DNA of 64,000 bases from Mesostigma viride. Lineage: Eukaryota; Streptophyta; Mesostigmatophyceae; Mesostigmatales; Mesostigmataceae. Of the stretch, positions 20,472-30,307 are shown piece after piece (position 1 is the first letter of the stretch; each line of letters begins with the position of its first letter). Location: NCBI GenBank assembly GCA_009746045.1, contig RPFO01000333.1:1950964-2014963 (forward strand). Reading direction: 5' to 3'. The notes beneath the pieces are model-generated. The model was given only the letters and a program-made list of their open reading frames with translations, was not told the DNA's origin and searched no databases. A program made the translations under genes and the position numbers.

Positions 20472-23400
20472 ATGGTCGATTATTCTAAGCAGGAGGCGAA
20501 GGCGGGGGAGGCAGGGCACCGGGGACACCGAGGAACTACCCCGGAGATCTCTGCACCGAGGCGAACCGAGCTAGAAGAGCCCATTCACTCTCCGCCTGGC
20601 TTGACCAAGGCGCGCAAGAAGGCTGTTTCCGGCAACCCGCCCGTCGTGAGCGTGCGCGTTGACGACCACGGAACCAGCCATTCTTCACCCGCGGACACCC
20701 CGCATCTTAATTTATACACGTCCACAAATCCGGGCCTCGAATGGCTGCGCCTCCTGGCTTTGGGTATCGCTGTGGGCTTGTACTGCTTCGCGCTGTCAAT
20801 TGGCGGCCGGTGGCTCACCATCGCGCTCGGGGAATCCATGGACGTGGCCCACAGCGACCCACGCCCTCCCCCTCCCGTCCGCGATCACCCCGCACCCCCT
20901 GCTCGGCTCATGCGTCGGCAGCTCAACGGGACATCGCCCGTTTGTATGGGCTGGCCTCGGCATTACCTGGCCCTAGCGCCCAACTGTAGCGAGTCATGGG
21001 CCACCTGGGCGGCGGACGACCTCCCCCTGGTGGATGTCACGAGCATGCCGGACTCACCGCGCCTCATGTCACGCCGCAGCCTGACCAAGATGGTGCACGC
21101 CATCACCGGCGTGCACCGGCATGACCCACAGCCACCGCGCAAGCCCTTTGAGACGCACTGCCGGCACATGGTGTCGGAGGTCAGCCTGCGGCGAGGGGAA
21201 GATAAGCTGCGGGACTGCCTGCTGCGGCGGCCGTTTTCCTGCAACATGGATGGTGAGCGTGCCATTAGCATTCCTTGAACACATTGGCACACCCTATGGC
21301 ATTTCCCTGCACACATGCATCTGCACATGCCTGCATGCATGTGTGTGCACTCTCTGCATGTCACCCTGGACTAGTATTCCATAGTATCAGCATTGTTGTC
21401 CTGACCGCTCGGTGCTCCTTACCGTTCGGTTGACAAGGAGCAGAACGCACCCTGGCAATGCACCCTCACAGGCATGTATTGTTGTGGCATTGACACCACT
21501 GCCCTCAAGGACGCAGCAGTAATGCCACAAACTTGTCGACTGCACATGCAAGCGTGAGGCCTGTCCTGCAAGGGTCATGGCGTGAACGCCTGCGTTGTGT
21601 GGCTGATGTGGTCTGCTGCTCGGCGTGTGAGGGTAGGGAGTAACCCCCATGGATGCATCGGCGTAACTTCTGCACGCGCTGTATATGAACCTCCCCCATA
21701 TTCCACAAGGAGATGCCCGCCTCTCTGCTTGTGCCCTGCCCTGCACACGCCCACGTATCCCGCCTTTTTTCCCCTCCCTATCTCTGCCCGTATACCCTGA
21801 CCGAAACCCCTGTAACTCTCTTCCCCTCTTCCCCTGCCCGATCTTCCCCTCATCTCGTCCCCTCTTACCCTGCCCGATCTTCCCCTCATCTCGTCCCCCC
21901 TTACCCTGCCCGATCTTCCCCTCATCTCGTCCCCCCTTACCCTGCCCGATCTTCCCCTCATCTCTTACCCTGCCCAATCTTCCCCTCATCTCGTCCCCCT
22001 TACCCTGCCCGATCTTCCCCTCATCTCGTCCCCCCTTACCCTGCCCGATCTTCCCCTCATTTCTTACCCTGCCCGATCTTCCCCTCATCTCTTACCCTGC
22101 CCGATCTTCCCCTCATCTCTTACCCTGCCCAATCTTCCCCTCATCTCGTCCCCCCTTACCCTGCCCGATCTTCCCCTCATCTCGTCCCCCCTTACCCTGC
22201 CCGATCTTCCCCTCATCTCGTCCCCCCTTACCCTGCCCGATCTTCCCCTCATCTCGTCCCCCCTTACCCTGCCCGATCTTCCCCTCATCTCGTCCCCCCT
22301 TACCCTGCCCGATCTTCCCCTCATCTCGTCCCCCCTTACCCTGCCCGATCTTCCCCTCATCTCTTACCCTGCCCAATCTTCCCCTCATCTCGTCCCCCCT
22401 TACCCTGCCCGATCTTCCCCTCATCTCGTCCCCCCTTACCCTGCCCGATCTTCCCCTCATCTCGTCCCCCCTTACCCTGCCCGATCTTCCCCTCATCTCG
22501 TCCCCCCGTACCCTGCCCGATCTTCCCCTCATCTCGTCCCCCCTTACCCTGCCCAATCTTCCCCTCATCTCGTCCCCACGGATGGCTCCATATCCTCTCG
22601 ACAAAGGCACATGGTCAATAAATGAATCTATCCCTCCACCCTTCCTTCCCCACCCCCACTTCCACCCCACCGCGTGCCTGCTGCCAGCCGCGCGCCCCCA
22701 CATCGCATCGCTCCACAGCGACAACCTGCTGGACGCGTCGGTGCACTGCCTCGCGCTCGCCGAGAACAAGTGCGGCCACATGCGGCTGTCGGTCAACGTG
22801 GAGTCCATCAAGCCGCCCGGCGTGCGCACGCCCAACGCCAAGAACGACCTGCAGCGAGGGGACATGTCCTGCGCCGTCGTGTTCGATGGGTCCCTGGCGC
22901 ACCAGCTGGCGGCCGCGGGCGTTTCATCCGGCAGCATGGCCGCCGCGATGATTGGGTCAGGGGAGGCGGGACTGTCCTCGGTGCGGGGATTACGGGAGCT
23001 AGGGCAGGCGATCGACGTGCACGATGTGGTCATCCGGACATCGAATGGGGAAGGGGGCGACGGCAAGGGACGGTTTGTGCTGGGGCGTGTCACGCACATG
23101 CGGCTCCTGAACAAGCGGCAGGCCAAGCTGCTGGCGGACAAGTACGGCCAGCCCGGGTCGCCCAAGTTGTCGCCGGACCGTGCCGCGGAGCAGTGGGTGT
23201 TCTGGGACTACGGCTCGCTGGGCTACATGGAGCAGCTGGCACGGCAGCACCCGCAGTTGTACGCGCTCTCACCGACGCTGCTCGCTTGGCAGGTGGGAGC
23301 CGGAGGGAGAATGGGAGGGGGGGAAGGGGGCGGAGGGGGAGGAGGGGCTAGGCGCTGCGTTGCAATTTGTGATGAGGAATGGTTGTGTGCACAGGAACGG

Positions 23401-24403
23401 TATGGGTGGCGGAAGGAAAGCTAAAGCAGCAAGTTGGGCAGGGGGTGTATCATGCTTTTTTCCCGATTGATACCTTGGATGCTTCGCTTCCTGTCAGTGG
23501 GGGGACTTGCGTGGACTGAGTGTACTGCTGGGTATCGGACGGCACGTGAGTCAGCGTTCAAGAATGCCTCGTGGGCGGGTGAGCTATCGGCGGGTGCGTC
23601 GACAATCAGGGAGGAGATTGCCTGATGTGTTTCTGGCTGTCTGCAGAGTAATTTGGCGTACCCACGATGTGTGTGTGCATGCGTGGGGTGGGTGGCCGAC
23701 ATGGATGTGTGTGCGCATGCACCTGCACGCATGCGTTCATCCATCTCTCTGTGCATTCCTCTGTTAAAATGCTAATGCTGGCACGCACGCTTGTCACCCT
23801 CTCCGCCCCTTTGGCCTCATGTCCCCCCACATTGCTCCCCAACCCCCGCGTCCCACTCCCAAAACCCACCACATCTGCCCACCATGACACATCCCCGCTA
23901 TATATATACATACCCATCAGGCCAAGGTCTACTTTGCGGTGCGGCAGGACATGCAGCGGCTCGGCCTGGGCCCCTTTGACTGCCCCACCGCACTCTCCAC
24001 CGAGGTCCACGCGATCCTGCTTGCGGCCCAGATGTGCACTGAGGTGAACGTGTTTGGCTTCCCCGCCGGCGCGACGCTGCTCGACGTGATCGGCTCCACC
24101 GCCGACGACGCCGAAGCGTCCATCACCGCGTCCGCTGACACAGACCCGGTGGACGCCAGCGGCAGCACCAGCCCGCGCGGTGTTGGGGCGCAGGATGCGT
24201 CGGCGGCGGCCTACGCCACGTCCAGCAGCAGTGACGGCGGCCCCACGTGCCCTGTGCGTGTGGTGGAGGCCGCGGGCGCGGGCGGGGTGAAGACGGCCGC
24301 GGTGGATCGGGGGGCGAAGGAGTTCAAGGGGGTGTCCCGCGCGGATACGCTGCTGGTGCGGCTGATGGCGCTCAGCGATCGCATTAACCTCTGCACGCTG
24401 TAA
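20472..24403 (+). CDS. GT29 sialyltransferase-like type II membrane glycosyltransferase
   Basis: Exons 20472-21252, 22688-23292 and 23921-24403 join in phase with GT-AG ends to give 622 residues. After a roughly 85-residue, Pro- and charge-rich cytosolic segment there is one membrane anchor (about residues 88-113, LLALGIAVGLYCFALSIGG), so a Golgi type II topology is expected. A luminal catalytic region follows. Around residues 318-385 is an L-sialylmotif-like block (SCAVVFDGSL, then IDVHDVVIRTSN, then the GRVTHMRLLN strand). Around 480-505 is an S-motif-like block (CPTALSTEVHAILL, then CTEVNVFGFP). The C-terminal H-x4-E (VS) motif of animal enzymes is not preserved; the corresponding tail reads ADTLLVRLMALSDRINL. 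A long Ala/Ser/Asp-rich insert lies between the S motif and the tail. Donor and acceptor sugars cannot be inferred; algal GT29 proteins need not use sialic acid. The exon 2 acceptor was chosen by phase and its pyrimidine tract. Confidence 0.72.
21823..22580 (+). repeat. Pyrimidine-rich 37/28-bp minisatellite in GT29 intron 1
   Basis: About 22 head-to-tail units share CCCTGCCCGATCTTCCCCTC. Long units (37 bp) add CGTCCCCCC; short units (28 bp) lack that 9-bp piece. The array is almost pure C/T on the sense strand and ends about 110 bp before the proposed exon 2 acceptor. Both strands are open for hundreds of codons, which is a repeat artefact. Confidence 0.95.
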
Positions 24404-25688
24404 CGCCAGCGTAGCCAGTTTGTATTCTCGCTGTCGCGACTCTGTGCTGCCGCTACCAGCAGGGAGCCCGCCGTAGTGCCGACCGTAGCCAGCTGCTGCA
24501 GTGCTGAAGCCAGCTGGGGCACGCTTGTACCGCTGCCGTAACGCCTTTGCACCGCACTATCTGTGGGCGTGGAGTGCTTACGGGCAGTGCGTCTGCCAAA
24601 CGTATACAACATGTGGCAGGGGCTTTGACTACCGAATAAGGGCAAGTCGTCCCCATGCAGCCGTGTTGATGCACCGCTCTTGCACCTTCTGCCGTGGATA
24701 CGGTGCAAACGCAGCCCAACTCCTCTGGCCTGGGATTCATAGTGCAACAGTAAGCAGCCAGCAGCGAGGGGCGGCTTGCTGTGCGGAATGGTAGCATGCC
24801 AAGCTTGGTATCACTGGGCCAAGCATGGGAGGGCCAGATGGCAGGCAGCAAAGGCTGCAGATAGCATGTTGACATGATGAGCAAGGGCTGCTCTTATGCG
24901 CCACTGGTTGCTTGCGTCCAGCACGGGGCGATAAGCAAGTGTTTCAACGGTCCTGGTCTCCAAGATGAAACGGTGGTACGCCATGGACGCTATCTTTTTG
25001 CGCAGAAGTGGAGGCCTTCCATGGTGGATCGGGGCTGGCCCCAGTTTCTGCGTGGAGATGGTGCCAACGGTGACACGTCAACGCGCTGCCGCTGAGAGCT
25101 GTGCCTGCGATTCTGCCCACGTTCCCGGCCCTGCGCTGTTTGGCCTATAGCATTCACGAGCCTGGCACGTGTGCATGTGCTGACCATGCACCGGCATCGA
25201 GCGCCTTTTCAAATAGCCTCAGTGGTCCCTGATGGAAGCAAGGTGGCAGCTGCACTGGGCTGGTCAACCGCTATGCGATACTTGGTTGCTCAGAAGAGCT
25301 CCATTGGCAGTGTTTGCGTCTGCAGAATAGCTGATGGACAGGTTGATCAGCTCAGCCTGTTGACGTGCGCATCTGGAGTCGCAGTGTTGTGTGAAGAGCT
25401 GTTGGTGCGGTGAGCAGGCTTGTGGGTGAAGCCATGCTTGCATGGCCAGGATTAAGCGTTGCTGCCAGGGCTAGGATATCTTACTAAAATGATCCTAGTT
25501 GTAGCATTTCCTTTTGCGGTCAGCCTGGCATTTCTACACAGTAGACTTGCAGCTGTGAGGATGGCCTGGGTCTTGGACGAACACTTAGAAAGTTGTTACC
25601 TGCATGGAGTGCATGCAACTATTGAATTTTAAGTACATAATTAATTTGTTAGGCATCTCTCACGCATGAGCGCCCAGAACCTATTGTT
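24404..25688. other. Intergenic region downstream of GT29, no gene recognised
   Basis: TGTAA overlaps the GT29 stop codon (CTG TAA), and no other clear poly(A) signal follows closely. Short open frames on both strands show no domain. An AT-rich strip at 25480-25660 precedes the transposon remnant. Confidence 0.4.
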
Positions 25689-26830
25689 TTGCCGGATCCA
25701 TCCCCTACCGCCCAAGTGGCCCGTCCTGACTGGGCGGCGCTACGCCCGGTACCTGGTGACCCCGAGGACTGGTCGGACGCCGACCACAAGCGGGCCCGGT
25801 GCCGGCGGGTGTACCTGGAGGCCCTCGGGGCCCAGGCTGATGTCGACACGCTGGCCCAGGTTGCTCCCAACGCCGCCACTTTTGCGGGCTTTGCGACCGC
25901 GACCAGTCGCTGGTGGCCCTGCATCTGCCGGCCATTCCCCACCACCGCCCCGGCCCTCTCTACCGGCAGGACCCTGCGGTCCTGGCCACCCGGCACCGCT
26001 TCAAGCGGATCAAACTGGGCCCCCCTGCTGGAACCGGTGCTCAAGGCCGCCCTGAATTGTGGAGGCCTAGCTACGCGAGTGCGCAGGACGCAGAGGTGGT
26101 CAAGTACATCGATCGCGGATGCCAACGCCTGCCAGGCTCGCAACCAAAGCAAGAAAATGTGATACCACCTTGACCGGCTCGGCAGACGGCGCGGCAGCGC
26201 ACCGGCCCTGCATGCCGAGCACACGGGGGATGGAGCGGCGCCGGTCAGCCTTGGCCGTTGGTTGCATGGCCCACAATGTTTCCTTGATGGGTGGGGCTAG
26301 CTCGCGCCCCCCGGCCCACCCTTGCTCCACCGGCCGGCCCCGAGACGGCCGCGCGCCTGTCTCGGTGTTCCTGGACCCCCTCCGCTGCGCGGCGCCCTCC
26401 TCAGCTGCGCGGACTACCAATTCGTCCCCGCCGTGAAGGAGGGCTGCCTTGCCACCAACGACGTCGTCCACCCCTTCACTTCAAACGATCGGGACTGGAA
26501 GGCGCCCTAGATCGCTCGCCGGCCTGCGGTGCCAACCACCTCTCGGCTGAGCTGCTCAAGACCCCCAACCTCGCGCGGTGCGGGAGCTTCTGCTGGCATT
26601 CTGCAACCGCGTTTTGCTCTAGAGCTGATCGATGAGGCCCCGCCAGCTGAGTGGCAGACGGCCATCCGAGTCATGCTGTACAATAATGGTTCTGCTGCTG
26701 ACCCCGGTATCTACCGGGGTGTCTGCCTCCAGAGCGCACTGAGCGCTGAAGGTGTTCATGCGCATGCATTATGCTGCACAGGCTCCGCGCGCTGCGCTGG
26801 ATCCTCACCTCAGTCACCTGGGTGAGTCTC
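25689..26830 (+). mobile_element. Degenerate non-LTR (LINE) retrotransposon fragment with reverse-transcriptase remnants
   Basis: Between about 26520 and 26825, plus-strand frames spell the N-terminal part of a LINE reverse-transcriptase domain across a frameshift. One frame gives CGANHLSAELLKT (the family's GxDGLxAELLK). The next gives APPAEWQTAIRVMLY (family P-x-W-x-A-x-x-x-P-L-Y-K), then SAADPGIYRGVCLQSALS (family DPxNYRGISLxS). The catalytic YxDD region is not found. Upstream, from 25689, several frames look like diluted protein but are unassigned. Stops and frame changes show the copy is dead. Confidence 0.6.
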
Positions 26831-26926
26831 AAATGGACGTTTCAGTAGTGGTTGCAACACTGTTGACCATGGCAGTCGAGTTGACCCTTGCACAACGTAC
26901 GGCAGGGATGCAGCAGGAGCCGGCTT

Positions 26927-27160
26927 AAGCTGGCCCCTGCTGCATATCGTCGTCGTCAACGCACGTCCCCGGCATGGAGGGCGCCCGGTAAGGGCACACC
27001 CTCGCAGCCTCGCGGTACGATAGGCTTAATAAACAGGCCCCTTTCCATCTCCATGCATGTCACTGTGCGAGCATGATCGGGATGTGCACAAGGTCACCAG
27101 GCACGCCACGGTCAACCTTCCCGCCAATTTTCCAGCCTCACTCGCCTCTTGGCCCGCCTT
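26927..27160 (+). repeat. Direct repeat, copy 1 (retroelement 3' region)
   Basis: High identity to 27539-27796. Shared words include CCCCTGCTGC, GTCAACGCACGTCCCCGGCA, CTCGCGGTACGATAGGCTT and AATAAACA. It probably represents the 3' part of the degenerate retroelement family. Confidence 0.8.
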
Positions 27161-27229
27161 GAGCGGGACCGATATGCTTCACCTGGGCAATGGACGCATT
27201 CGCCATGGCCAATATAGTCGGCAGCATGG

Positions 27230-27619
27230 ATGTCAGGCCATCCTGCCCCCTTCCAGGTGACCTTCACGAGTGTTGCCTGCAAGGTGAAAGTCCTGCAGGC
27301 CCGCAAGCTTCTGGACGGGAAAGGCAAACCCAGCATCGACGACAGGTCTGCTCTCTCCAGCACAGCTCGTCATCAAGAATGGCCCGCTGGGAAGCGAAGC
27401 GGCGGTCCAGGCGGGCCAAGGCACGGGGTCCGAGTGCGCACCTACGTCCACCTCGTCAACGACACCCCCGTTCTTTTCATTAACGGGCCAAGCGCAGGGA
27501 GGTGCAAGCTCCGGCCCAACAAGAGGCACAAGCCGCGTCCCAAGCCGGCCCCTGCTGCGCATCGTCGTCGTCAACGCACGTCCCCGGCATGGAGGGCGCC
27601 CGGTAAGGGCACACCCTAG
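27230..27619 (+). pseudogene. Open frame between the two direct repeats, possible retroelement ORF remnant
   Basis: This 129-codon frame has a very basic C-terminal half rich in Lys, Arg and Pro (KLRPNKRHKPRPKPAPAA) and ends inside the second direct repeat. The basic tail would suit a nucleic-acid-binding retroelement protein, but no domain is recognised and the start is arbitrary. Confidence 0.25.
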
Positions 27620-27796
27620 CTCGCGGCCTCGCGGTACGATAGGCTTTGGGCACAGCCTTTAAATTAATAAACAAGCCCCTTTCCATCCTCATGTCGCACC
27701 GTGCGAGCATGCCCAGGATGCAAGGTCGCCAGGCACGCCACGGTCAACCTTCCCGCCAATTTTCCAGCCTCACTCGCCTCGATCTTGGCCCGCCTT
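27539..27796 (+). repeat. Direct repeat, copy 2, ending in a TAAG run
   Basis: The partner of 26927-27160, with an extra segment before AATAAACAAG. It ends immediately before TAAG repeats (27797-27812), which could be a simple-sequence retroelement tail or the outer end of the neighbouring fold-back element. Confidence 0.8.
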
Positions 27797-28330
27797 AAGT
27801 AAGTAAGTAAGTACAAGTTTGCGTGTCATGCGCAAGGCATGCCACGGAGTACTATGCTAATCTCATTAGAAAAATAATTACACAAAAGTTTAAACAAATA
27901 TCGTCTGCATCATCCCCCAACCGTTAAGCACTAGATGGGGATGTAATCCTCATCCGAGCTGTCCTCTACTGTAATGGCAGACGAGGCGGTAGTGTAGCGG
28001 CTATCCTCAGGACCAATAACCTCAGGACCAATATTGGCTCGCCTTGAGCGGCCGGGAGGAGGCTGAGTCGACATGCCAGCGACTCCAGCCAGGACGGAGA
28101 GGACGCATATCCACCCTGAAATTAAGAAAGACTCCATGCGCATGCGTTGAAAAGTATCGATCGGTAACCCCAATCGCCACCCTCTTCCCTCCCCACCCCC
28201 TCCACCCCCACCCCCACCTTCAGCACTATAACCGGCCCTTCTCCACCCCCACCTCCACCCCCACCCCCCCGCTAGTAGGGCAACGGCCCATTCTTGGTAT
28301 TGCTAGACCAGCCGGTAGGATTGCGTGCAC

Positions 28331-28611
28331 CCATCCATCCATCCATCCATCCATCCATCCATCCATCCATCCATCCATCCATCCATCCATCCATCCATCC
28401 ATCCATCCATCCATCCATCCATCCATCCATCCATCCATCCATCCATCCATCCATCCATCCATCCATCCATCCATCCATCCATCCATCCATCCATCCATCC
28501 ATCCATCCATCCATCCATCCATCCATCCATCCATCCATCCATCCATGATCCATCCATCCATCCATCCATCCATCCATCCATCCATCCATCCATCCATCCA
28601 TCCATCCATCG
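28331..28611 (+). repeat. CATC tetranucleotide array, about 70 units
   Basis: Nearly pure CATC with one GATC interruption near 28547. It is followed by GTGACTCCCCAACGGG, a sequence that also follows CATC repeats near 9355. The HPSI and MDGW open frames are artefacts. Confidence 0.95.
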
Positions 28612-28703
28612 TGACTCCCCAACGGGTTTTATTAGTTTAATTAATTAATTAGATTCTGTGTCGAAATGGGCTGCCGTCTGCGAATAGTACCCCCCTGTGG
28701 GGC

Positions 28704-28970
28704 ATGCTCCTGTCATCGGTAGAATGCAGGGTAGAATTAGTCCTCAGGTGGAGGTCATTGCCTCTGAGGATAGCTAGCCGCTACACCACCGCCTCGTCTG
28801 CTATTACAGTAGAGGACAGCTCAGATGAGGATTATATCGATCCCCCTCTAGCGACTATATGCTATGCAGAACAAGAAGAGGTGTCGAAGACAATTGTCCA
28901 GGCTCACACGCCAGCCCCTGTGGGCAAGCCCCCTCGCCCCAAGAGGATCGAAGGGGCGCTTTGCTGAGTA
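28704..28970 (+). pseudogene. Right-arm acidic/basic ORF fragment of the fold-back element
   Basis: The frame carries the acidic segment SSDEDYI, then a proline/lysine-rich tail (PAPVGKPPRPKRIEGALC) and a stop. The acidic segment has an inverted twin at 27931-28000, whose frame stops just after SSDEDYIPI. It looks like the C-terminal end of a protein carried by the element. Confidence 0.35.
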
Positions 28971-29095
28971 TAGAGTAGCTAGGGTTTTCTAGATTAGATT
29001 AGCTTAGAGTTATAGTTTGGTTTCGCGGCTTCGCCCACCTCCATCCATCCAGCAATTAGGGAATATGTGCTACATGATCTCCCAACGGAGTCATG

Positions 29096-29370
29096 TTATA
29101 ATTAAATTAAATTAAATTAAATTAAATTTGATTTAATTTAATTTAATTTAATTTAATTTAATTTAATTTAATTTAATTTAATTTAATTTAATTTAATTTA
29201 ATTTAATTTAATTTAATTTAATTTAATTTAATTTAATTTAATTTAATTTAATTTAATTTAATTTAATTTAATTTAATTTAAATTAAATAATTAAATTAAA
29301 TTAAATTAAATTAAATTAAATTAAATTAAATTAAATTAAATTTAATTTAATTTAATTTAATTTAATTTAG
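29096..29370. repeat. AATTT pentanucleotide array switching orientation
   Basis: An AAATT run turns into a long TTTAA run (about 29130-29280), then back into AAATT, then TTTAA again. The alternation makes nested perfect inverted repeats, so cruciforms or hairpins are likely. It lies in the right arm of the fold-back element. Confidence 0.95.
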
Positions 29371-29499
29371 CATCTGTATGGCTGGGGCATGATGCAGACG
29401 ATATTTGTAACTTTCGTGTAATTATTTTTCTAATGAGATTAGCATAGTACTCTGTGGCATGCCCATGCGCATGACACGCAAGTACTTACTTACTTACTC

Positions 29500-30307
29500 A
29501 GATTATGTGTCCGCATCGGATACCTGGCCAACCATGGCCCGGTGGACTAGCTTCTAATGTTCACCCGGGCCAGGCATAAGGGATTCCCTGTTCAGCATGT
29601 AACCGGTTGTGTCCCCCGTCATAAAGGTGGGGCAGACTGTTTAGGGTTTAGGGTATGTGAAACAAGGCCACTGTCAATCACCAGCACGCAGGCAACCGTC
29701 ACATCTGCATGCAGCAAGGAACGCTGGTCCCCCACTCACCCAAGAAGCCACATGCGCCCACGTCGTCATGCATGCATCAGCCAGAGCAGTACCGACACGT
29801 GTCATGTTCCGAGTTCTGGGACCCAGTGTTGCCCCATGGGCCACTGGGATTCCCACTCCCCAGCGATTGCCAGTTGACCAAGGGGGCCCGCGCATGCATC
29901 TGATAACAACTGAAGGGCATGGCAAGCTGCCCCTTAACCCTCCATATGTGTGTACAGGGATGGAGAGCATGTCCATTCTGAGAGTCAAGAATGCTCCGAC
30001 CCAAGGGAGACACGTGACTAGGTCATCGTAGATGGGGTGTCACGCGCAACGATCTCCTGCATGCATGCCTTAAGAAAAGGCCCCTGAACGTTTCCTAGTC
30101 ACCACTCGGGCGAACTGCTCCACTTGTGCTGGGCGCAACCGAGGGCACGGTGCGCTGAATGCAGGTTTTACGTCGAATCACTTGGTCCGCTGGCCACAAG
30201 GCACAGTATCACGGCGGCGAACTTCGGGTTCGTGGGTAAGTATCCCTTGGCCCCTTGTCGTCATCCCCAACGCGCCATGTGACCCTGGGCTATGAGTTGC
30301 TTGGACG
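29500..30307. other. Intergenic region, no gene recognised
   Basis: Contains two tandem TTTAGGG units near 29640 (too few to call telomeric) and otherwise unstructured sequence. The MBD4-like gene on the minus strand ends at 30308, so its 3' UTR should lie at the right edge. Confidence 0.4.

Larger units (their letters stand above)
27797..29499. mobile_element. Fold-back element with roughly 120-bp inverted ends
   Basis: The left end (27797-27917) is the reverse complement of the right end (29384-29499) with few differences; both finish in TAAG/CTTA repeats on the outside. Inside is a second inverted pair, about 27931-28010 against 28747-28850. Each of these codes, pointing outwards, for the same acidic peptide RYTTASSAITVEDSSDEDYI, on the minus strand on the left and the plus strand on the right. 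The centre and right arm are filled with microsatellites. The arms have different lengths because of the AT-rich array. This could be a fold-back transposon or two copies of one element inserted head to head. No transposase is visible. Confidence 0.6.

Noticed and set aside
21387-23165. Minus-strand RGRSGRVRGDEM-type frames
   Set aside because: Reverse translation of the pyrimidine-rich minisatellite in GT29 intron 1.
28226-28648. HPSI and MDGW repeat proteins
   Set aside because: Translations of the CATC array on both strands.
29636-29656. Interstitial telomere (TTTAGGG twice)
   Set aside because: Two units are too few to distinguish from chance, and no further telomeric repeats lie nearby.
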